From the NCBI RefSeq assembly GCF_026151205.1, contig NC_087073.1, positions 9,810,411 through 9,874,410 of the forward strand: a DNA stretch of 64,000 nt. The letters run 5' to 3'. Below the pieces are notes generated by a model that worked only from the letters and a program-made list of their open reading frames with translations, did not search any database and was not told the DNA's origin. This stretch comes from Bolinopsis microptera (lineage: Eukaryota > Ctenophora > Tentaculata > Lobata > Bolinopsidae). A program made the translations under genes and the position numbers. Of the stretch, positions 19,240 through 31,645 are shown piece after piece (the first letter of the stretch is position 1; each line of letters starts with the position of its first letter).

Positions 19240-20079
19240 ATAACGACCCTGACAATGTGCAGTTTCTGACATGTACAAACGCTTATCATGGAAATGTACA
19301 ATGTAAAGTTTATTGTGAAGGATTTGTAAAGTTGATAGAGGTTTGAGTGATCTGTAAAATTTCTTGTTGATTGCATTTAACTTCATTTTCATGATACTCT
19401 CAAGTAGATGTAATAGATTTTCATGTTATCTTAGTTTTAAACTAAACAAAAAAAATCCAAAATGTTGTTTCAAAAGAAAATATCAAAAGACTTGATTGAA
19501 ATATCTGGACACAATAAAGCTGTTCATCCCTAATAGCCTGAGCTATCTTAAGAATAGTTATTTTGAGATAGTCTAACGCAATGGCTAGCTGGCGCCAGCT
19601 AGAGTTTACTACAACAATAGCGCTAACAGTCACGTTTAGACTATTGCAAAAGAACCAACAATGCAACGGTAAGAAATAAGCGATATAATATACATTGGAA
19701 CATTGATCCCGCTTACTTATGCTATCACAATAGATTTTAGAAATGTAAAATTCCGACTTATGATATAGATTTAGGATCATTTAATGAAACAATAATTATT
19801 TAAACCAACATTTATTTTCGTGGCACAATGCAAAAATATCAATACATAATATTAATACTGAATAGTCCAGTCATTTGTCCACACAATTTCAGCTTCCAAC
19901 CCGTAAATTCCGCAAATTCCGAGATACTCATGACACTTCGTACAGACCTTCCTTAAGGTATAATTAATGAACGATCATAAAGAATCCTATAATGCTTAAT
20001 TTTGGAGTAATTAAGACAATGAGGCACTCCTTTGTCTCTAGACGAGACAGTCTACTCACTAGTCGACACCACTGTCCCA
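19240..20079. other. Non-coding AT-rich DNA upstream of the class C GPCR
   Basis: No exon is supported; only short frames without domains. Confidence 0.5.
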
Positions 20080-20142
20080 ATCAATTAAGTATCAATTGAG
20101 TATCAATTGAGTATCAATTGAGTATCAATTGAGTATCAATTA
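20080..20142. repeat. 11-bp tandem repeat (gtatcaattga)
   Basis: About six copies of agtatcaattg, slightly degenerate at both ends. Confidence 0.85.
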
Positions 20143-21657
20143 AGTGTTACTGAGGGTCGTTCCCGTCATCTCGGTAATAGAGCGACTACTCTGACTCTCT
20201 AACATGTTCAGTGTTCACAAACACGAGTATAAGCAATTCAATGTTGATTGGGTGTGGTCCCTAAAAATCGAATTTTCAAATTTTGGCGATGGAATCCTCG
20301 AATGAGTAGTTGCAGTATACCATCTGCAAAGTAACAAATATAAAACACGGCGGTGGTATAATAAGACTCAAAGTATGTACACCTGTACACTGACTTTTGC
20401 CCCCCCCCCCCCCTTCCCCCCTGTATCTCACAAGGCATTGTTAGGAATGGCAGCAACGTATCTGGAAGACATGTTTATTGTTTAGGTACACACATCATGG
20501 TCACTCATTGAAACTCATTGCTCCATATTTTATCTCTAACTCTAAGTTTGAATTTCTTAAGTATCAATTTCTGGCATTAGGATTAAGGATTTATTTTCAA
20601 GCATACGTTACCAGTCCTTATAATTTGTTCAAGTATTTTTCTGGGATGACTAGATTAAACACTCCTAAGTATAAGTTTCATCTTAATAGTGGTGTTATTA
20701 AAACTTCAATTTATTATTATTATTAAGTTATTAATTTTAAATGTATACAATTTTCAATCCTTAAATTGATATTTTAATATTCATTTTTTAACTGATATCG
20801 AACTTTTGTTGATATGATGATTATAAATAAACAGTTGCATTAATTTTAAACACATTTAAACTTATAATTTGTCTATTGAATGTCGAATTATAATCTATTT
20901 TGCAGAACTTACATTAATTTCAATTACAGTTAACCTCGTAATTTTTGCATCATGTCGAATTTTAATCTATTTTGAAGTCTAACATTACAGTTTGAGGTAT
21001 ATAAATTTAGTAGAACTAATTATGATACCTTTCATTTGATAAATATAACAAGATCCAATTTGTGCAAGATACTTCATATTATATTTATTTTGTATGCCAT
21101 TTTCAGCTACATTCAAATGATATTCTAGTAATTAACAATTTTTCGTTTCAATTGGTAAGTGAAATTCTATAAGTCTATACATTATTCCGTCTCAGAAAAG
21201 ATAATTCACTTACAGTGTATGATAAAATTAATAATTAATCTTCGTAAATCATCGTAGTACGCTAAAAAATGTTTATGCAAACACCATTTAGTACAGTTTT
21301 CTAATAGTACACGTCATCACACTATGAATTCCGTCTGTTCCATTGTGTCAACCTTTAAATAAAGAAAATAAATAAATAAAGTAATATTTATCGGTAAATA
21401 AATGTATGTGAGTCAGCTGTTTATAAAACCAGAGTTGATTTAAAGAGACGGTTTGTGCTGCACTGAACTCGATTTAGGTTGATTAAGTTACGAAAATTCC
21501 AAAAGCAAATATGGAATATAACGCAAAACACCTTACACTCAAGTGTACTCTGGATCATATTCAAGCAGAACTCTTTAATAAGTACAAGTTCGTTACAATT
21601 TTATATCTTGCGGTATTTTAAACATGCCGGTATTACTGTATCTTACTTTTACAGGTC
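20143..21657. other. AT-rich intergenic DNA with a poly-C tract
   Basis: Includes a C-run at about 20399-20412. Otherwise AT-rich without supported exons. The 3' part is likely the RCC1L promoter and 5' UTR. Confidence 0.5.
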
Positions 21658-23101
21658 ATGACAATGCAACAAGTGCGCCTTATTGTCACCAGATTCTCGA
21701 GACTGAAAACGTCAAAAGCTGGACTAGAGTCCCCACCCTCTCGGGGTGGCTATGCTTACATCACACCCTCATGTGAGATATCCAGACCTGTACCGGTTGT
21801 GTACCCTCTGTTCCGAGGTGGCGTTGTTCAGAAAGTAGCTATTGGAAACGGTTTTATAGTCGGATCTTATGAAGAACATAAGAAGCAAGTTATATCTGCT
21901 TACGGTGTAAATAGGACGTTACAACTGGGTCAGCCTTCAGAGAATCATTTGTTTGACAAAAAGACGTGGCGAGTTGAAGAACCTGTGACTCAGTTAAGAA
22001 GTGGCAGGGCACACACACTAGGGCTCACTGAATCGGGGGTTTTGTTTGGATGGGGTAGTAATAACATGGGGCAGCTTGGGTTTTCTAGGACTACATCATC
22101 ATGTCCCTTCACTCACTTCAGTCTCAAAGGTTAGTCACTTTACTATCAAATACTTATGGTACTTTATTACAATGGGTACAATAAAATGTGTGTGTGTCAC
22201 CAGTCACCATGTTATATATTTTGTTTCATTAAAAAGTGGATTATTTCATTCATTAATTAATGTATCATTATGATATTTGGTGTGATATTATTTGTTGTGA
22301 TATTATTTGTTATGATATTTGTTATGATATTTGTTGTGATTTCCCAGTCCCTAACCTGATAAAAAACTTGCAGGAATTAAACATTTAGCAACTGGACTGG
22401 ACAACTCATTCCTTGTCACGTGTGATGGGTGTGTCCTCTCTTGTGGCTGGGCAGCTGACGGACAGACAGGATGTGGCTCCACTCAAACCCTGGACTCGTT
22501 CACTGAGGTCAATATACCACATCCCGTTACTAAAATCAGCTCCAGTGCGGACAGTACACTTGTACTGTGTAACAACGGTAAGGTCTTTGGCTGGGGAAAT
22601 AACGAATACAACCAGATATCACCCTCATCGGAGATGCAGATCTTGGAACCGTGTGAGATAGAGCTTCCTGAACCAATCACAGAGGTTGCTGCTGGAGGAA
22701 GCTTCTCCCTCTTCCTGTCAACTTCAGGACAAGTTTATAGCTGCGGGTATGGTCCTGGAACGGGACTTCATGCTGACGAGACAGTGTCTGTACCAACACT
22801 TGTACCAACATCTCATAAGTTAGAATCTATATCAGCTAGTTTAGACCATGCAGCAGGGATTACTTCTGAAGGTGGTGCAGTGAGGTGGGGCCGAGGTCAG
22901 CACAGTAAACTTATATCTGTAAATGATGAAGATATTGTTGAGCCAGAGTTGTTGGAAGGACTTAAACCCAAAGTTAGAGAGGTTTTATGTGGTCCCAATA
23001 AGACGTGTGTTATCACTGAGCAGCCTATTAGATCCGTGTCCAGGTTGGGTATGATAGAACCTGGAGAAGATGATAGTGATAGTGAGGACGAGGATCCTTA
23101 G
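21658..23101 (+). CDS. RCC1L: RCC1L-like mitochondrial RCC1-repeat protein
   Basis: Two exons, 21658-22129 and 22374-23101 (AAAG|gttagt donor, cttgcag acceptor), joining to 399 codons plus stop. The N terminus is Arg/Lys-rich and amphipathic (MTMQQVRLIVTRFSRLK), consistent with a mitochondrial presequence. Seven-bladed RCC1-type repeats follow, with hallmarks GRAHTLGLT, LFGWGSNNMGQLG, SCGWAADGQTG and FGWGNNEYNQIS. The SCGWxADGQTG and GWGNxEYxQ blocks match the RCC1L (WBSCR16) family, known to act in mitochondrial ribosome assembly and mitochondrial GTPase function. The C terminus ends in an acidic tail (EDDSDSEDEDP). Part of exon 2 can be misread as a separate gene from 22634, but it is contiguous. 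Confidence 0.85.
22270..22345. repeat. Degenerate tgatatttgttg tandem repeat in RCC1L intron
   Basis: Repeated tgatatt(a)tttgttgtgat words in the intron of RCC1L. Confidence 0.7.
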
Positions 23102-23431
23102 TTTTAATTAGGCTGTAATTTTATTCATCATTAAGTTATTATAGGTCTATTCTCTACTTTTCGATTTATTGGGGGTGAAGCTAAGGCCATGCAACGGCTG
23201 TATAATAGATAATTTAAGCTGTTTTCTTAAGTTTTATGATTTTTGTCTTATATTTTGATTACGTATTTACGAGCTGTCTTACTTTTATCTTTTTATGTCT
23301 TCAAAATCATTCTTCAAGTGCAGGGAAAACGATTATTTCAGATTCAAAATTCGTTACCCAACAAAACAATCATAAAACTAACACAACATAGATATGTGAC
23401 TCAAGTGTTGGTTTGAGATTCCTCCTCGCTA
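23102..23431. other. Intergenic spacer, RCC1L to EF-hand gene
   Basis: About 330 bp, AT-rich, holding the RCC1L 3' UTR and the presumed promoter of the next gene. No other feature seen. Confidence 0.5.
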
Positions 23432-24586
23432 ATGGGCAATGGTGCCTCTGCACAAGCTCCAGGCACAGCAGATATTCATGATCTATTCGAGGATACTGTG
23501 TTTGATGAATTAGAGGTGAAAAGAATAACTGCTATAAACGGTGAAAGTGGGTTAGAGGGGATACTGGCCAAACTTCTTCCAATGCCAATTCTACCTCACA
23601 TTCTCCTTTGGTTAAGAGGTATTTAAACGTGATCCTTTTATTTTGCAAATTTTATGTTTGGCAAGTCAAATTGATAACTGGTAACTTTTTGCTAAATGCA
23701 CTGATCTTTCAAATACTCATCATTTGAAATTGAGAGTGGTCAAGGACTTCTCTCACCACCAATAACTGTCACGTGACACGTAGTAATCTGGTAATAACTC
23801 TCAGATCAAGCAAGGAAAGAGGATTTGTCTGAGGAAATAACGATTGAACAGATAATATACTTGCTTGATACCCTCCATCCTTCTCAGCTGATAGAGAACA
23901 AGGTTTGCATTCTGAAAACGAGCAGGTTATCCGCTACCGCTTTAACTGTTCTCCTTTTTTAACATTTATGGTAACACCCTCATGTAAATTGTAATGAATT
24001 AAAGTTCTATTTTCTCTAGTATTATAGCTCTGCCACATCTCTTATTGGCACTCTTGTACAATATCTCACTTCTTTTTCAGAGAGACTTTGCCTGGAAGTT
24101 ATATGATATAGATGAAGACGGTTACATAGCACAGTTAGATTTAGTGGGAGTGTTACGATATTTACTGCCAGCTCTACCTCTGTCAAAACATCAGGTTAGA
24201 TACCATTATATCAACAGTTAGCTTTTGTATCTGGTTAACTAAAACCTGTCCTAATTAGTAGAGTACATATTATTATTATGAAACAATCGTCAGATGTTCG
24301 TGAGTTTAATTATTCTATCTTTATATCTATCTTAGAAAAGATGCAAACGATTTTTGGAGTTAATATATCCGAAACTTGTTCTCATAATAAAATGATACAC
24401 GCTTAATCAATCATTGTATGGTTAATGATTTTGCCCGGTATTTGATGACAAAATTTGTATCACCAGGTTTTGGCTCGGAGAGCTCTCGCTAGGTTCCCCG
24501 AGAAACGAGTTGCAAGGACTGATTTTTATAAACTTGTTCCGGATGCTCAGATAATGAAAATATTCACCAGGCCGATTCTGCTCTGA
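23432..24586 (+). CDS. Small EF-hand protein, calcineurin B/CIB-like
   Basis: Four exons (23432-23618, 23805-23902, 24081-24194, 24467-24586), all with GT/AG signals and compatible phases, total 519 nt = 172 residues. MGNGAS at the start fits N-myristoylation at Gly2. One clear EF-hand loop (DIDEDGYIAQLD) lies in exon 3, preceded by a helix FAWKLY; the other hands are degenerate. The length and architecture resemble calcineurin-B-like, CHP or CIB calcium sensors. I cannot choose among them. It lies 330 bp downstream of RCC1L on the same strand. Confidence 0.72.
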
Positions 24587-24673
24587 CCATTTTTATTATA
24601 CTCAAACGTGAACCATTTATTTATTATAGCTGTAGATAGCCAACTGACAAATAAACGAATTATTTATTATTTT

Positions 24674-25360
24674 GGGGGGGGGGGGGGGGGGCAACCATAT
24701 TAAAGTATATTAAAGTATATCCCCGGGTCAAAATCGGAAAAAATCCTACATTTTAATATACTTTAATATACCTACAATTAGAAGATTTATATTCTTCGTT
24801 AAGATTTACATGATGAACTATATTTTTCACTCAGATTCGCAAGATAAGCCTGTTTTATGACTAGTACATGAATTTCCATCCAGATTGGTCAAAAATTGGC
24901 TGAGCTATGAGCTTTAAAAAATATGCCCATATTTGGGCATACGCTTTTGCCCAAATTCGCTTTTGCCCAAATTCGATAAAATTTCAATATTTTTTAATGA
25001 GACTAACTCTATGTGAAAGATATAACTCAGTGTTTGTTGAATATAGTGGATACTAAGTAAAAAGACCTCCATGAACAAAATTGGGAAAATTGCACATAAT
25101 ATCTCGGTTCGGAATACTAGCCAAAATGACTTCATTAAAATTGAAATAACTCCATCAGTTTTCAATATTTTTTTCAAGAACTTTTTGGAATCGATTAAGA
25201 ATTGCATTTCAAGCTTATTTTGGGCAACAATTTTTGATGTAGGCCTCCAAGGAGATAGGGATATATTAAAGTATATTGTAGGTATATTAAAGTATATTAA
25301 AGTATATCCCCGGGTCAAAATCGGGAAAAATCCTACATTTTAATATACTTTAATATGGTT

Positions 25361-25391
<31 letters not shown>

Positions 25392-25392
25392 C
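24674..25392. mobile_element. 719-bp palindromic repeat capped by poly-G and poly-C
   Basis: Begins with 18 G (24674-24691) and ends with 30 C (25363-25392). Just inside, caaccatattaaagtatatt at the left pairs perfectly with aatatactttaatatggttg at the right. Between these and a second pair of inverted words (tacctacaat/attgtaggta) lies an inner block with ccccgggtcaaaatcgg that is in direct, not inverted, orientation at the two ends. The centre contains atatgcccatatttgggcat at 24921 and no coding capacity. A diverged relative lies at about 39840-40300. Confidence 0.75.
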
Positions 25393-25546
25393 TATTTTTG
25401 ATACTTGTGAATAATGTTTTAATACTGTGAATACTTAGAATAATAATCATATTTCTTGTAATAAATTTAATTTGTAATATATCTTTCTGGTAAAATTGTG
25501 ATTTCTTAGAACAATAAGGAATGGAATACTGATTGTTAAGTCTATA

Positions 25547-27337
25547 ATGTTTCTTAAACTCAATCAGTTAAATAATAATATGACAACAAATCAGTCAAAG
25601 CTAACAGTAATTAAAGTTTCTTGTCCCAGGATGGTGGCTTCAAAGATAGATTTACCAGCAGATTTTGGTATTGAAAATCTGGACTGTCCTGTTCATGGAA
25701 ACATTGAGATTAACCTAATGGACAATCAGAAGATGAAGGCAAACTCTATGATACTTGGGCTCCACAGCCCAGTCTTTCAGAACATGTTTTTCAACCTAGG
25801 ACTTACCACTGTTGATGCAGATGATTTTAGTCCTGACATTGTAAGAGTATTCCTCAGTTCATTGTACAGTGGTAGAATTGAGTTTAATAAGGAGAATTTC
25901 CGTGAGTTGAACAAGATATCAACAGTGTTCAAGGTTGAATGGATTACACGAAAATGTATGACTTTCTATGATGACATCATTGATGATTGGGTATTGGAGT
26001 CACATGATGACTTCGATAGTTATTTATACCCATTAATGAGTTGGATGATAGACGAAGCGTTGCATGCTAATGTGGCTATAAAAGATTTACAGCTTCAAGA
26101 AATAGCTCTTCAGAAGTTTTTAAACATTTCTCATCGTCATTATGCAAACTTAGCTACGGGTTTTGTTCTTCATTACCTTGACGATTTTTCTGGTGCATCG
26201 TTAGATAAACTGGATATCATGATCAAAATGTCTGGAGAAAACGTATCATCTTTGGTAAGTATTGTTCGTACAAGTATTTCTGAAATTGGAGAGAAGGGGC
26301 TCAGTCCGAACTCAAGATACCTGCTCGAGCACCTTGACCTTGTAAAGTGCAGAAAAGTTGCCCCTGAGTTGTGTGATGAAATTTTCGACATTTTGACTGA
26401 GGGCATTGATAAATTAACTGGTCCTGATACTAAGTTTGTGGCTCAACTGTTGAGAAGTTCGTTAAAATCATCGTTCTCTTCGAATTCCAAAAAGATCAAA
26501 GTCTCATCCAAGAACAGACGTTTAAAAACACCTAAGTATGAGGCGTTTTTAAACGTTCTTCTTGATGATAAATACTTCAGAGAAGTTGAAAATAGAGGAG
26601 GGGACCTCCCTGGAAAATACGACTTATTGTCCTTTGTGTTAGATGCTTTATCAGATTCTAAGGATGTTACCAACATGTACATGGTTTTTGAGGGGTTAGA
26701 AATGTTTACTTTAGGCGACTGCTTCTACAACTTTCCTGACAATATAGCAGAAAAACTGGTGCTGCTGAAGGCTCGTCGAGGATTTTCATACGTACATCCT
26801 GAGTTTCTTGAACATTTGGGCTTTAGGTTAAATCCCAGAGCGTTAAATTTGTTGCTGGAATGTAGGGACCTTGTTTCTTTCAGAAATTCAGTAAGAATTG
26901 CCGCAGAGAAGTCCGTGAATCTCAATAAATTTTATTCTGAAGAAACTCTGCATTCATTTCGTTATAGGCGCCAAAAGTGCTCAAGTAACCTTGCTTGCGG
27001 ATTTATCATCAAAGTCACACCAGGGACAGTAGAACAGCCTGATCTGTTCAATATTCAGCTAGTGAGAAGGGGCCCTGAGTATCATTCTGGAAATAGTTTT
27101 TACCCCCATCTTATCAACGTTTCACCGGAAAAAATTCACCTTGTTATCGAAGAGTTGGAAACGGACAGTAACATACGTTCACATACGATTTCATGGCGTG
27201 GAAAACCTTTCCGTGCTTCTGAAAATGGTTCTTTCTATTGGCAGTGGGGAAAAAGTTATGTTAAAAGTTCTAATCTAATCTATCCTAACCAGCATCTGCA
27301 AACCAGCATACGATTTATTGCATACATGGACCGATAA
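25547..27337 (+). CDS. BTB/POZ-domain protein, tandem copy 1
   Basis: Intronless. The ATG at 25547 gives 596 residues, but copies 2 and 3 begin at the equivalent of ATG 25580 (MTTNQSK), so 585 residues is the better start. Residues about 40-130 form a BTB fold: MKANSMILGLHSPVFQNMFF, then an acidic VDADDFSP, SLYSGRIEF, and a BACK-like helical region after it. The C-terminal ~110 residues are shared by all copies and unassigned. BTB proteins often act as CUL3 adaptors; here that is inference. Adjacent copies differ mainly in two short segments (residues about 135-160 and 305-345). Confidence 0.82.
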   Translation: MFLKLNQLNNNMTTNQSKLTVIKVSCPRMVASKIDLPADFGIENLDCPVHGNIEINLMDNQKMKANSMILGLHSPVFQNMFFNLGLTTVDADDFSPDIVRVFLSSLYSGRIEFNKENFRELNKISTVFKVEWITRKCMTFYDDIIDDWVLESHDDFDSYLYPLMSWMIDEALHANVAIKDLQLQEIALQKFLNISHRHYANLATGFVLHYLDDFSGASLDKLDIMIKMSGENVSSLVSIVRTSISEIGEKGLSPNSRYLLEHLDLVKCRKVAPELCDEIFDILTEGIDKLTGPDTKFVAQLLRSSLKSSFSSNSKKIKVSSKNRRLKTPKYEAFLNVLLDDKYFREVENRGGDLPGKYDLLSFVLDALSDSKDVTNMYMVFEGLEMFTLGDCFYNFPDNIAEKLVLLKARRGFSYVHPEFLEHLGFRLNPRALNLLLECRDLVSFRNSVRIAAEKSVNLNKFYSEETLHSFRYRRQKCSSNLACGFIIKVTPGTVEQPDLFNIQLVRRGPEYHSGNSFYPHLINVSPEKIHLVIEELETDSNIRSHTISWRGKPFRASENGSFYWQWGKSYVKSSNLIYPNQHLQTSIRFIAYMDR

Positions 27338-27730
27338 CAAATTTTTTTCGTCGGTTGTTATAAGACTATTTAACAAACGAAGATAGCTACTATTTTTAGT
27401 TGAATGTTGAATACTGAAAGTAATTTTACAGGTTGTCTAATGAATATTTAGTATGCTTGCTATTTTTAACATAATCAAACCTTATTTAGCACTTTATGAT
27501 CAATTCAAATTTGTTTATATATACCTTCTTTTTTCCCAATTTAAATTTTATCGAATTTAATCAAGAATCGTTATTAAAATATTTATAACCTTACAACTGC
27601 CCTTGTTGTTTAATATTTTAGTGACTGTGTCAGATATAATGATCATTTGATAAAATAGCTATCACCTGTAATCACGAATACTGAGATATTCTCGCAATAA
27701 TATTTGACCGTTTAAAGGTTTCGTGTAAAT

Positions 27731-29504
27731 ATGACAACAAATCAGTCAAAGCTAACAGTAATTAAAGTTTCTTGTCCCAGGATGGTGGTTTCAAAGATAG
27801 ATTTACCAGCAGATTTTGGTATTGAAAATCTGGACTGTCCTGTTCATGGAAACATTGAGATAAACTTAATGGACAATCAGAAGATGAAGGCAAACTCTAT
27901 GATACTTGGGCTCCACAGCCCAGTCTTTCAGAACATGTTTTTCAACCTAGGACTTACCACTGTTGATGCAGATGATTTTAGTCCTGACATTGTAAGAGTA
28001 TTCCTCAGTTCATTGTACAGTGGTAGAATTGAGTTTAATAAGGAGAATTTCCGTGAGTTGAACAAGATATCAACAGTGTTCAAGGTTGAATGGATTACAC
28101 GAAAATGTATGACTTTCTATGATGACATCATTGATGATAATTGGGAATTGGACTCACATGATGACTTCGATAGTTATTTATACCCACTAATGAGCTGGAT
28201 GATAGACGAAGCGTTGCATGCTAATGTGGCTATAAAAGATTTACAGCTTCAAGAAATAGCTCTTCAGAAGTTTTTGAAGATTTCTCATCGTTATCATCAA
28301 AACTTAGCTACGGATTTTGTTCTTCGTTACCTTGACGATTTTTCTGGTGCATCGTTAGATAAACTGGATATCATGATCAAAATGTCTGGAGAAAACGTCT
28401 CATCTTTGGTAAGTATTATTCATACAAGTATTTCTGAAATTGGAGAGAATGGGCTCAGTCCGAACTCAAGATACCTGCTCGAGCACATTGACCTTGTAAA
28501 GTGCAGAACAGTTGCCCCTGAGTTGTGTGATGAAATTTTCGACATTTTGACTGAGGGCATTGATAAATTAACTGGTCCTGATGCTAAGTTTGTGGCTCAA
28601 CTGTTGAGAAGTTCGTTGAAATCATCGTTCTCTTTGAATTCCAAAAAGATCAAAATAAAGGGGGCTGAGAATTCTTCACTCAGTGAACCTAAGTATGAGG
28701 TTTTTTTTTAACGTTCTTCTTGATGATAAATGCCTCAGAAAAGTTGAAGATAGAGCATGTGAGCTCCCTGACGATGAAGAAATTTCCTTTGTATTAGATG
28801 CCTTGTCAGACTCAAAGGATGTAACTAACATGTACATGGTTTTTGAGGGGTTAAAAATGTTTACTTCAAATTGTTGGAATTGCTTCGACCACTTTTCTGA
28901 CAATGTAGTAGAAAAACTGATGCTGCTGAAGGCTCGTCGAGGATTTTCATACGTACATCCAGAATTTCTTGAACATTTGGGCTTTAGGTATTATCCCAGA
29001 GCGTTAAATTTGTTGCTGGACTGTAGGGACCTTGTTTCTTTCAGAAATTCAGTAAGAATTGCTGCAGAGACGTCCGTGAATCTTGATAAATTTTATTCTG
29101 AAGAAACTCTGCATTCATTTCGTTATAAGCGCCAAAAGTGCTTACATTTGAGTGACCTTGCTTGTGGATTTATCATCAAAGTCACACCAGGGACAATAGA
29201 ACAGCCTGATCTGTTCAATATTCAGCTAGTGAGAAGGGGCCCTGAGTATCATTCTGGAAATAGTTTTTACCCCCATCTTATCAACGTTTCACCGGAAAAA
29301 ATTCACCTTGTTATCGAAGAGTTGGAAACGGACAGTAACATACGTTCACATACGATTTCATGGCGTGGAAAACCTTTCCGTGCTTCTGAAAATGGTTCTT
29401 TCTATTGGCAGTGGGGAAAAAGTTATGTTAAAAGTTCTAATCTAATCTATCCTAACCAGCATCTGCAAACCAGCATACGATTTATTGCATACATGGACCG
29501 ATAA
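27731..29504 (+). pseudogene. BTB/POZ-domain protein, tandem copy 2, frame-broken
   Basis: Starts with the same MTTNQSK at 27731 and is nearly identical to copy 1 in the first ~130 codons. The frame stops at 28711 after a run of nine T at about 28701-28709, where copies 1 and 3 have only five T in a row. The rest of the protein continues in another frame from about 28710 to 29504. This is a one-base homopolymer insertion, so either a recent pseudogene or a sequencing slip. The last ~330 bp are the same as copy 1 as far as I can read, which points to gene conversion. Confidence 0.8.
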
Positions 29505-29887
29505 CAAATTTAACGTCGATTGTTATAAGACTCTTTAACAAACAATGATAGCTACTATTTTTAGTTGAATACTGAAAGTAATTTTACAGCTTGTCTAGTG
29601 AATATTTAGCATGCTTGCTATTTTTAACATAATCAAACCTTATTTAGCACTTTATGATCAATTCAAATTTGTTTATATACCTTCTTTTTTCCCAATTTAA
29701 ATTTTATCGAATTTAATCAAGAATCGTTATTAAACTATTTATAACCTTACAACTGCCCTTGTTGTTTAATATTTTAGTGACTGTGTCAGATATAATGATC
29801 ATTTGATAAAATAGCTATCAGCTGTAATCACGAATACTGAGATATTCTAGCAATAATATTTGACCGTTTAAAAGGTTTTGTGTAAGT

Positions 29888-31645
29888 ATGACAACAAATC
29901 AATCAAAGCTAACAGTAATTAAAGTTTCTTGTCCCAGGATGGTGGTTTCAAAGATAGATTTACCAGCAGATTTTGGTATTGAAAATCTGGACTGTCCTGT
30001 TCATGGAAACATTGAGATAAACTTAATGGACAATCAGAAGATGAAGGCAAACTCTATGATACTTGGGCTCCACAGCCCAGTCTTTCAGAACATTTTTTTC
30101 AACCTAGGACTTACAACTGTTGATGCAGATGATTTTAGTCCTGACATTGTAAGAGTATTTCTCAGCTCATTGTACAGTGGTAGAGTTGAGTTTACTAAGG
30201 AGAATTTCCGTGAGTTGAACAAGATATCAACAGTGTTCAAGGTGGAATGGTTTACAAAAAAATGTATGATGTTCTATGATGACATCATTGCTGATGAATG
30301 TGTAAAGTACGAATATTATTACCGCCATCAGTTGATTGATATTTATCCGCTTATGAGCTGGATGATAGACGAAGCGTTGTATGCAAAAGTGACTACAAAA
30401 GATTTACAGCTTCTAGAAATAGCTGTTCAGAAGTTTTTAAAGATTTCTGGTTATTATCAAAACCTAGCTACGGAATTTGTTCGTTGTTACCTTGACGATT
30501 TTTCTGGTGCATCGTTGGATAAACTCGATATCATGATCAAAATGTCTGGAGAAAACGTCTCATCTTTGGTAAGTATTGTTCATACAAGTATTTCTGAAAT
30601 TGGAGAGAAGGGGCTCAGTCCGAACTCAAGATACCTGCTCGAGCACATTGACCTTGTAAAGTGCAGAACAGTTGCCCCTGAGTTGTGTGATGAAATTTTC
30701 GACATTTTGACTGAGGGCATTGATAAATTAACTGGCCCTGATACTAAGTTTGTAGCTCAACTGTTGAGAAGTTCGTTGAAATCATCGTTCTCTTCGAATT
30801 CCAAAAAGATCAAAGTCGAGGAAAAGAGAGTTGAGATTTCTTCACTCAGTGAAGCTAAGTATGAGGTGTTTTTAAACTTTCTTCTTGATGATAAAAGCCT
30901 CAGAGAAGTTCAAATGAAAGAATGTGACCTCCCTGGAAATGAACAATTATACTTTGTGTTAGATGCCTTGTCAGACTCAAAGGATGTTACTAACATGTAC
31001 ATGGTTTTTGAGGGATTAGAAAGGTTTACTGCATACAGATACTGCTTACCCTTTTCTGACGATATAGTAGAGAAACTGGTGCTGCTGAAGGCTCGTCGAG
31101 GATTTTCATACGTTCATCCTGAGTTTCTTGAAACTTTGAGCTTCAAGTATCATCCCAGAGCGTTAAATTTGTTGCTGGAATGTAGGGACCTTGTTTCTTT
31201 CAGAAATTCAGTAAGAATTGCCGCAGAGAAGTCCGTGAATATTAATACATTTTTTTCTGAAGAAACTCTGCATTCATTTTGTTATAAGCGCCAAAAGTGC
31301 TTGCATTTGAGTGACCTTGATTGCGGATTTATCATCAAAGTCACACCAGGGACAGTAAAACAGCCTGATCTGTTCAATATCCAGCTAGTGAGAAGGGGCC
31401 CTGAGTATCATTCTGGAAATAAGTTTCACCCCCCTCTTATTAACGTTACACCGGAAAAAATTCACCTTGTAATCGAAAAGTTGGAATCGGACAGTAACCC
31501 ACGTTCACTTATAATTTCATGGAATGGAAAACCTCTCCGTGCTTCTGAAAATGGTTCTTTCTATTGGCAGTGGGGAACAGATCTAATCTATCCTAACGAG
31601 AATCTGCAAACCAGCATACGATTTATTGCATACATGGACCGATAA
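29888..31645 (+). CDS. BTB/POZ-domain protein, tandem copy 3
   Basis: An intact intronless frame of 585 residues from MTTNQSK. It has the same BTB and C-terminal regions as its neighbours, but is the most diverged copy. The segment after CMMFYDDIIAD reads ECVKYEYYYRHQLIDIYPL instead of the DDFDSYLYPL version. Spacers between copies are also homologous, giving a tandem unit of about 2.15 kb. Confidence 0.82.
   Translation: MTTNQSKLTVIKVSCPRMVVSKIDLPADFGIENLDCPVHGNIEINLMDNQKMKANSMILGLHSPVFQNIFFNLGLTTVDADDFSPDIVRVFLSSLYSGRVEFTKENFRELNKISTVFKVEWFTKKCMMFYDDIIADECVKYEYYYRHQLIDIYPLMSWMIDEALYAKVTTKDLQLLEIAVQKFLKISGYYQNLATEFVRCYLDDFSGASLDKLDIMIKMSGENVSSLVSIVHTSISEIGEKGLSPNSRYLLEHIDLVKCRTVAPELCDEIFDILTEGIDKLTGPDTKFVAQLLRSSLKSSFSSNSKKIKVEEKRVEISSLSEAKYEVFLNFLLDDKSLREVQMKECDLPGNEQLYFVLDALSDSKDVTNMYMVFEGLERFTAYRYCLPFSDDIVEKLVLLKARRGFSYVHPEFLETLSFKYHPRALNLLLECRDLVSFRNSVRIAAEKSVNINTFFSEETLHSFCYKRQKCLHLSDLDCGFIIKVTPGTVKQPDLFNIQLVRRGPEYHSGNKFHPPLINVTPEKIHLVIEKLESDSNPRSLIISWNGKPLRASENGSFYWQWGTDLIYPNENLQTSIRFIAYMDR

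Noticed and set aside
22634-23101. Separate gene starting at 22634
   Set aside because: It is the in-frame continuation of RCC1L exon 2 after 22374; the gtaag at about 22578 need not be a splice site because the frame continues through RCC1 motifs.
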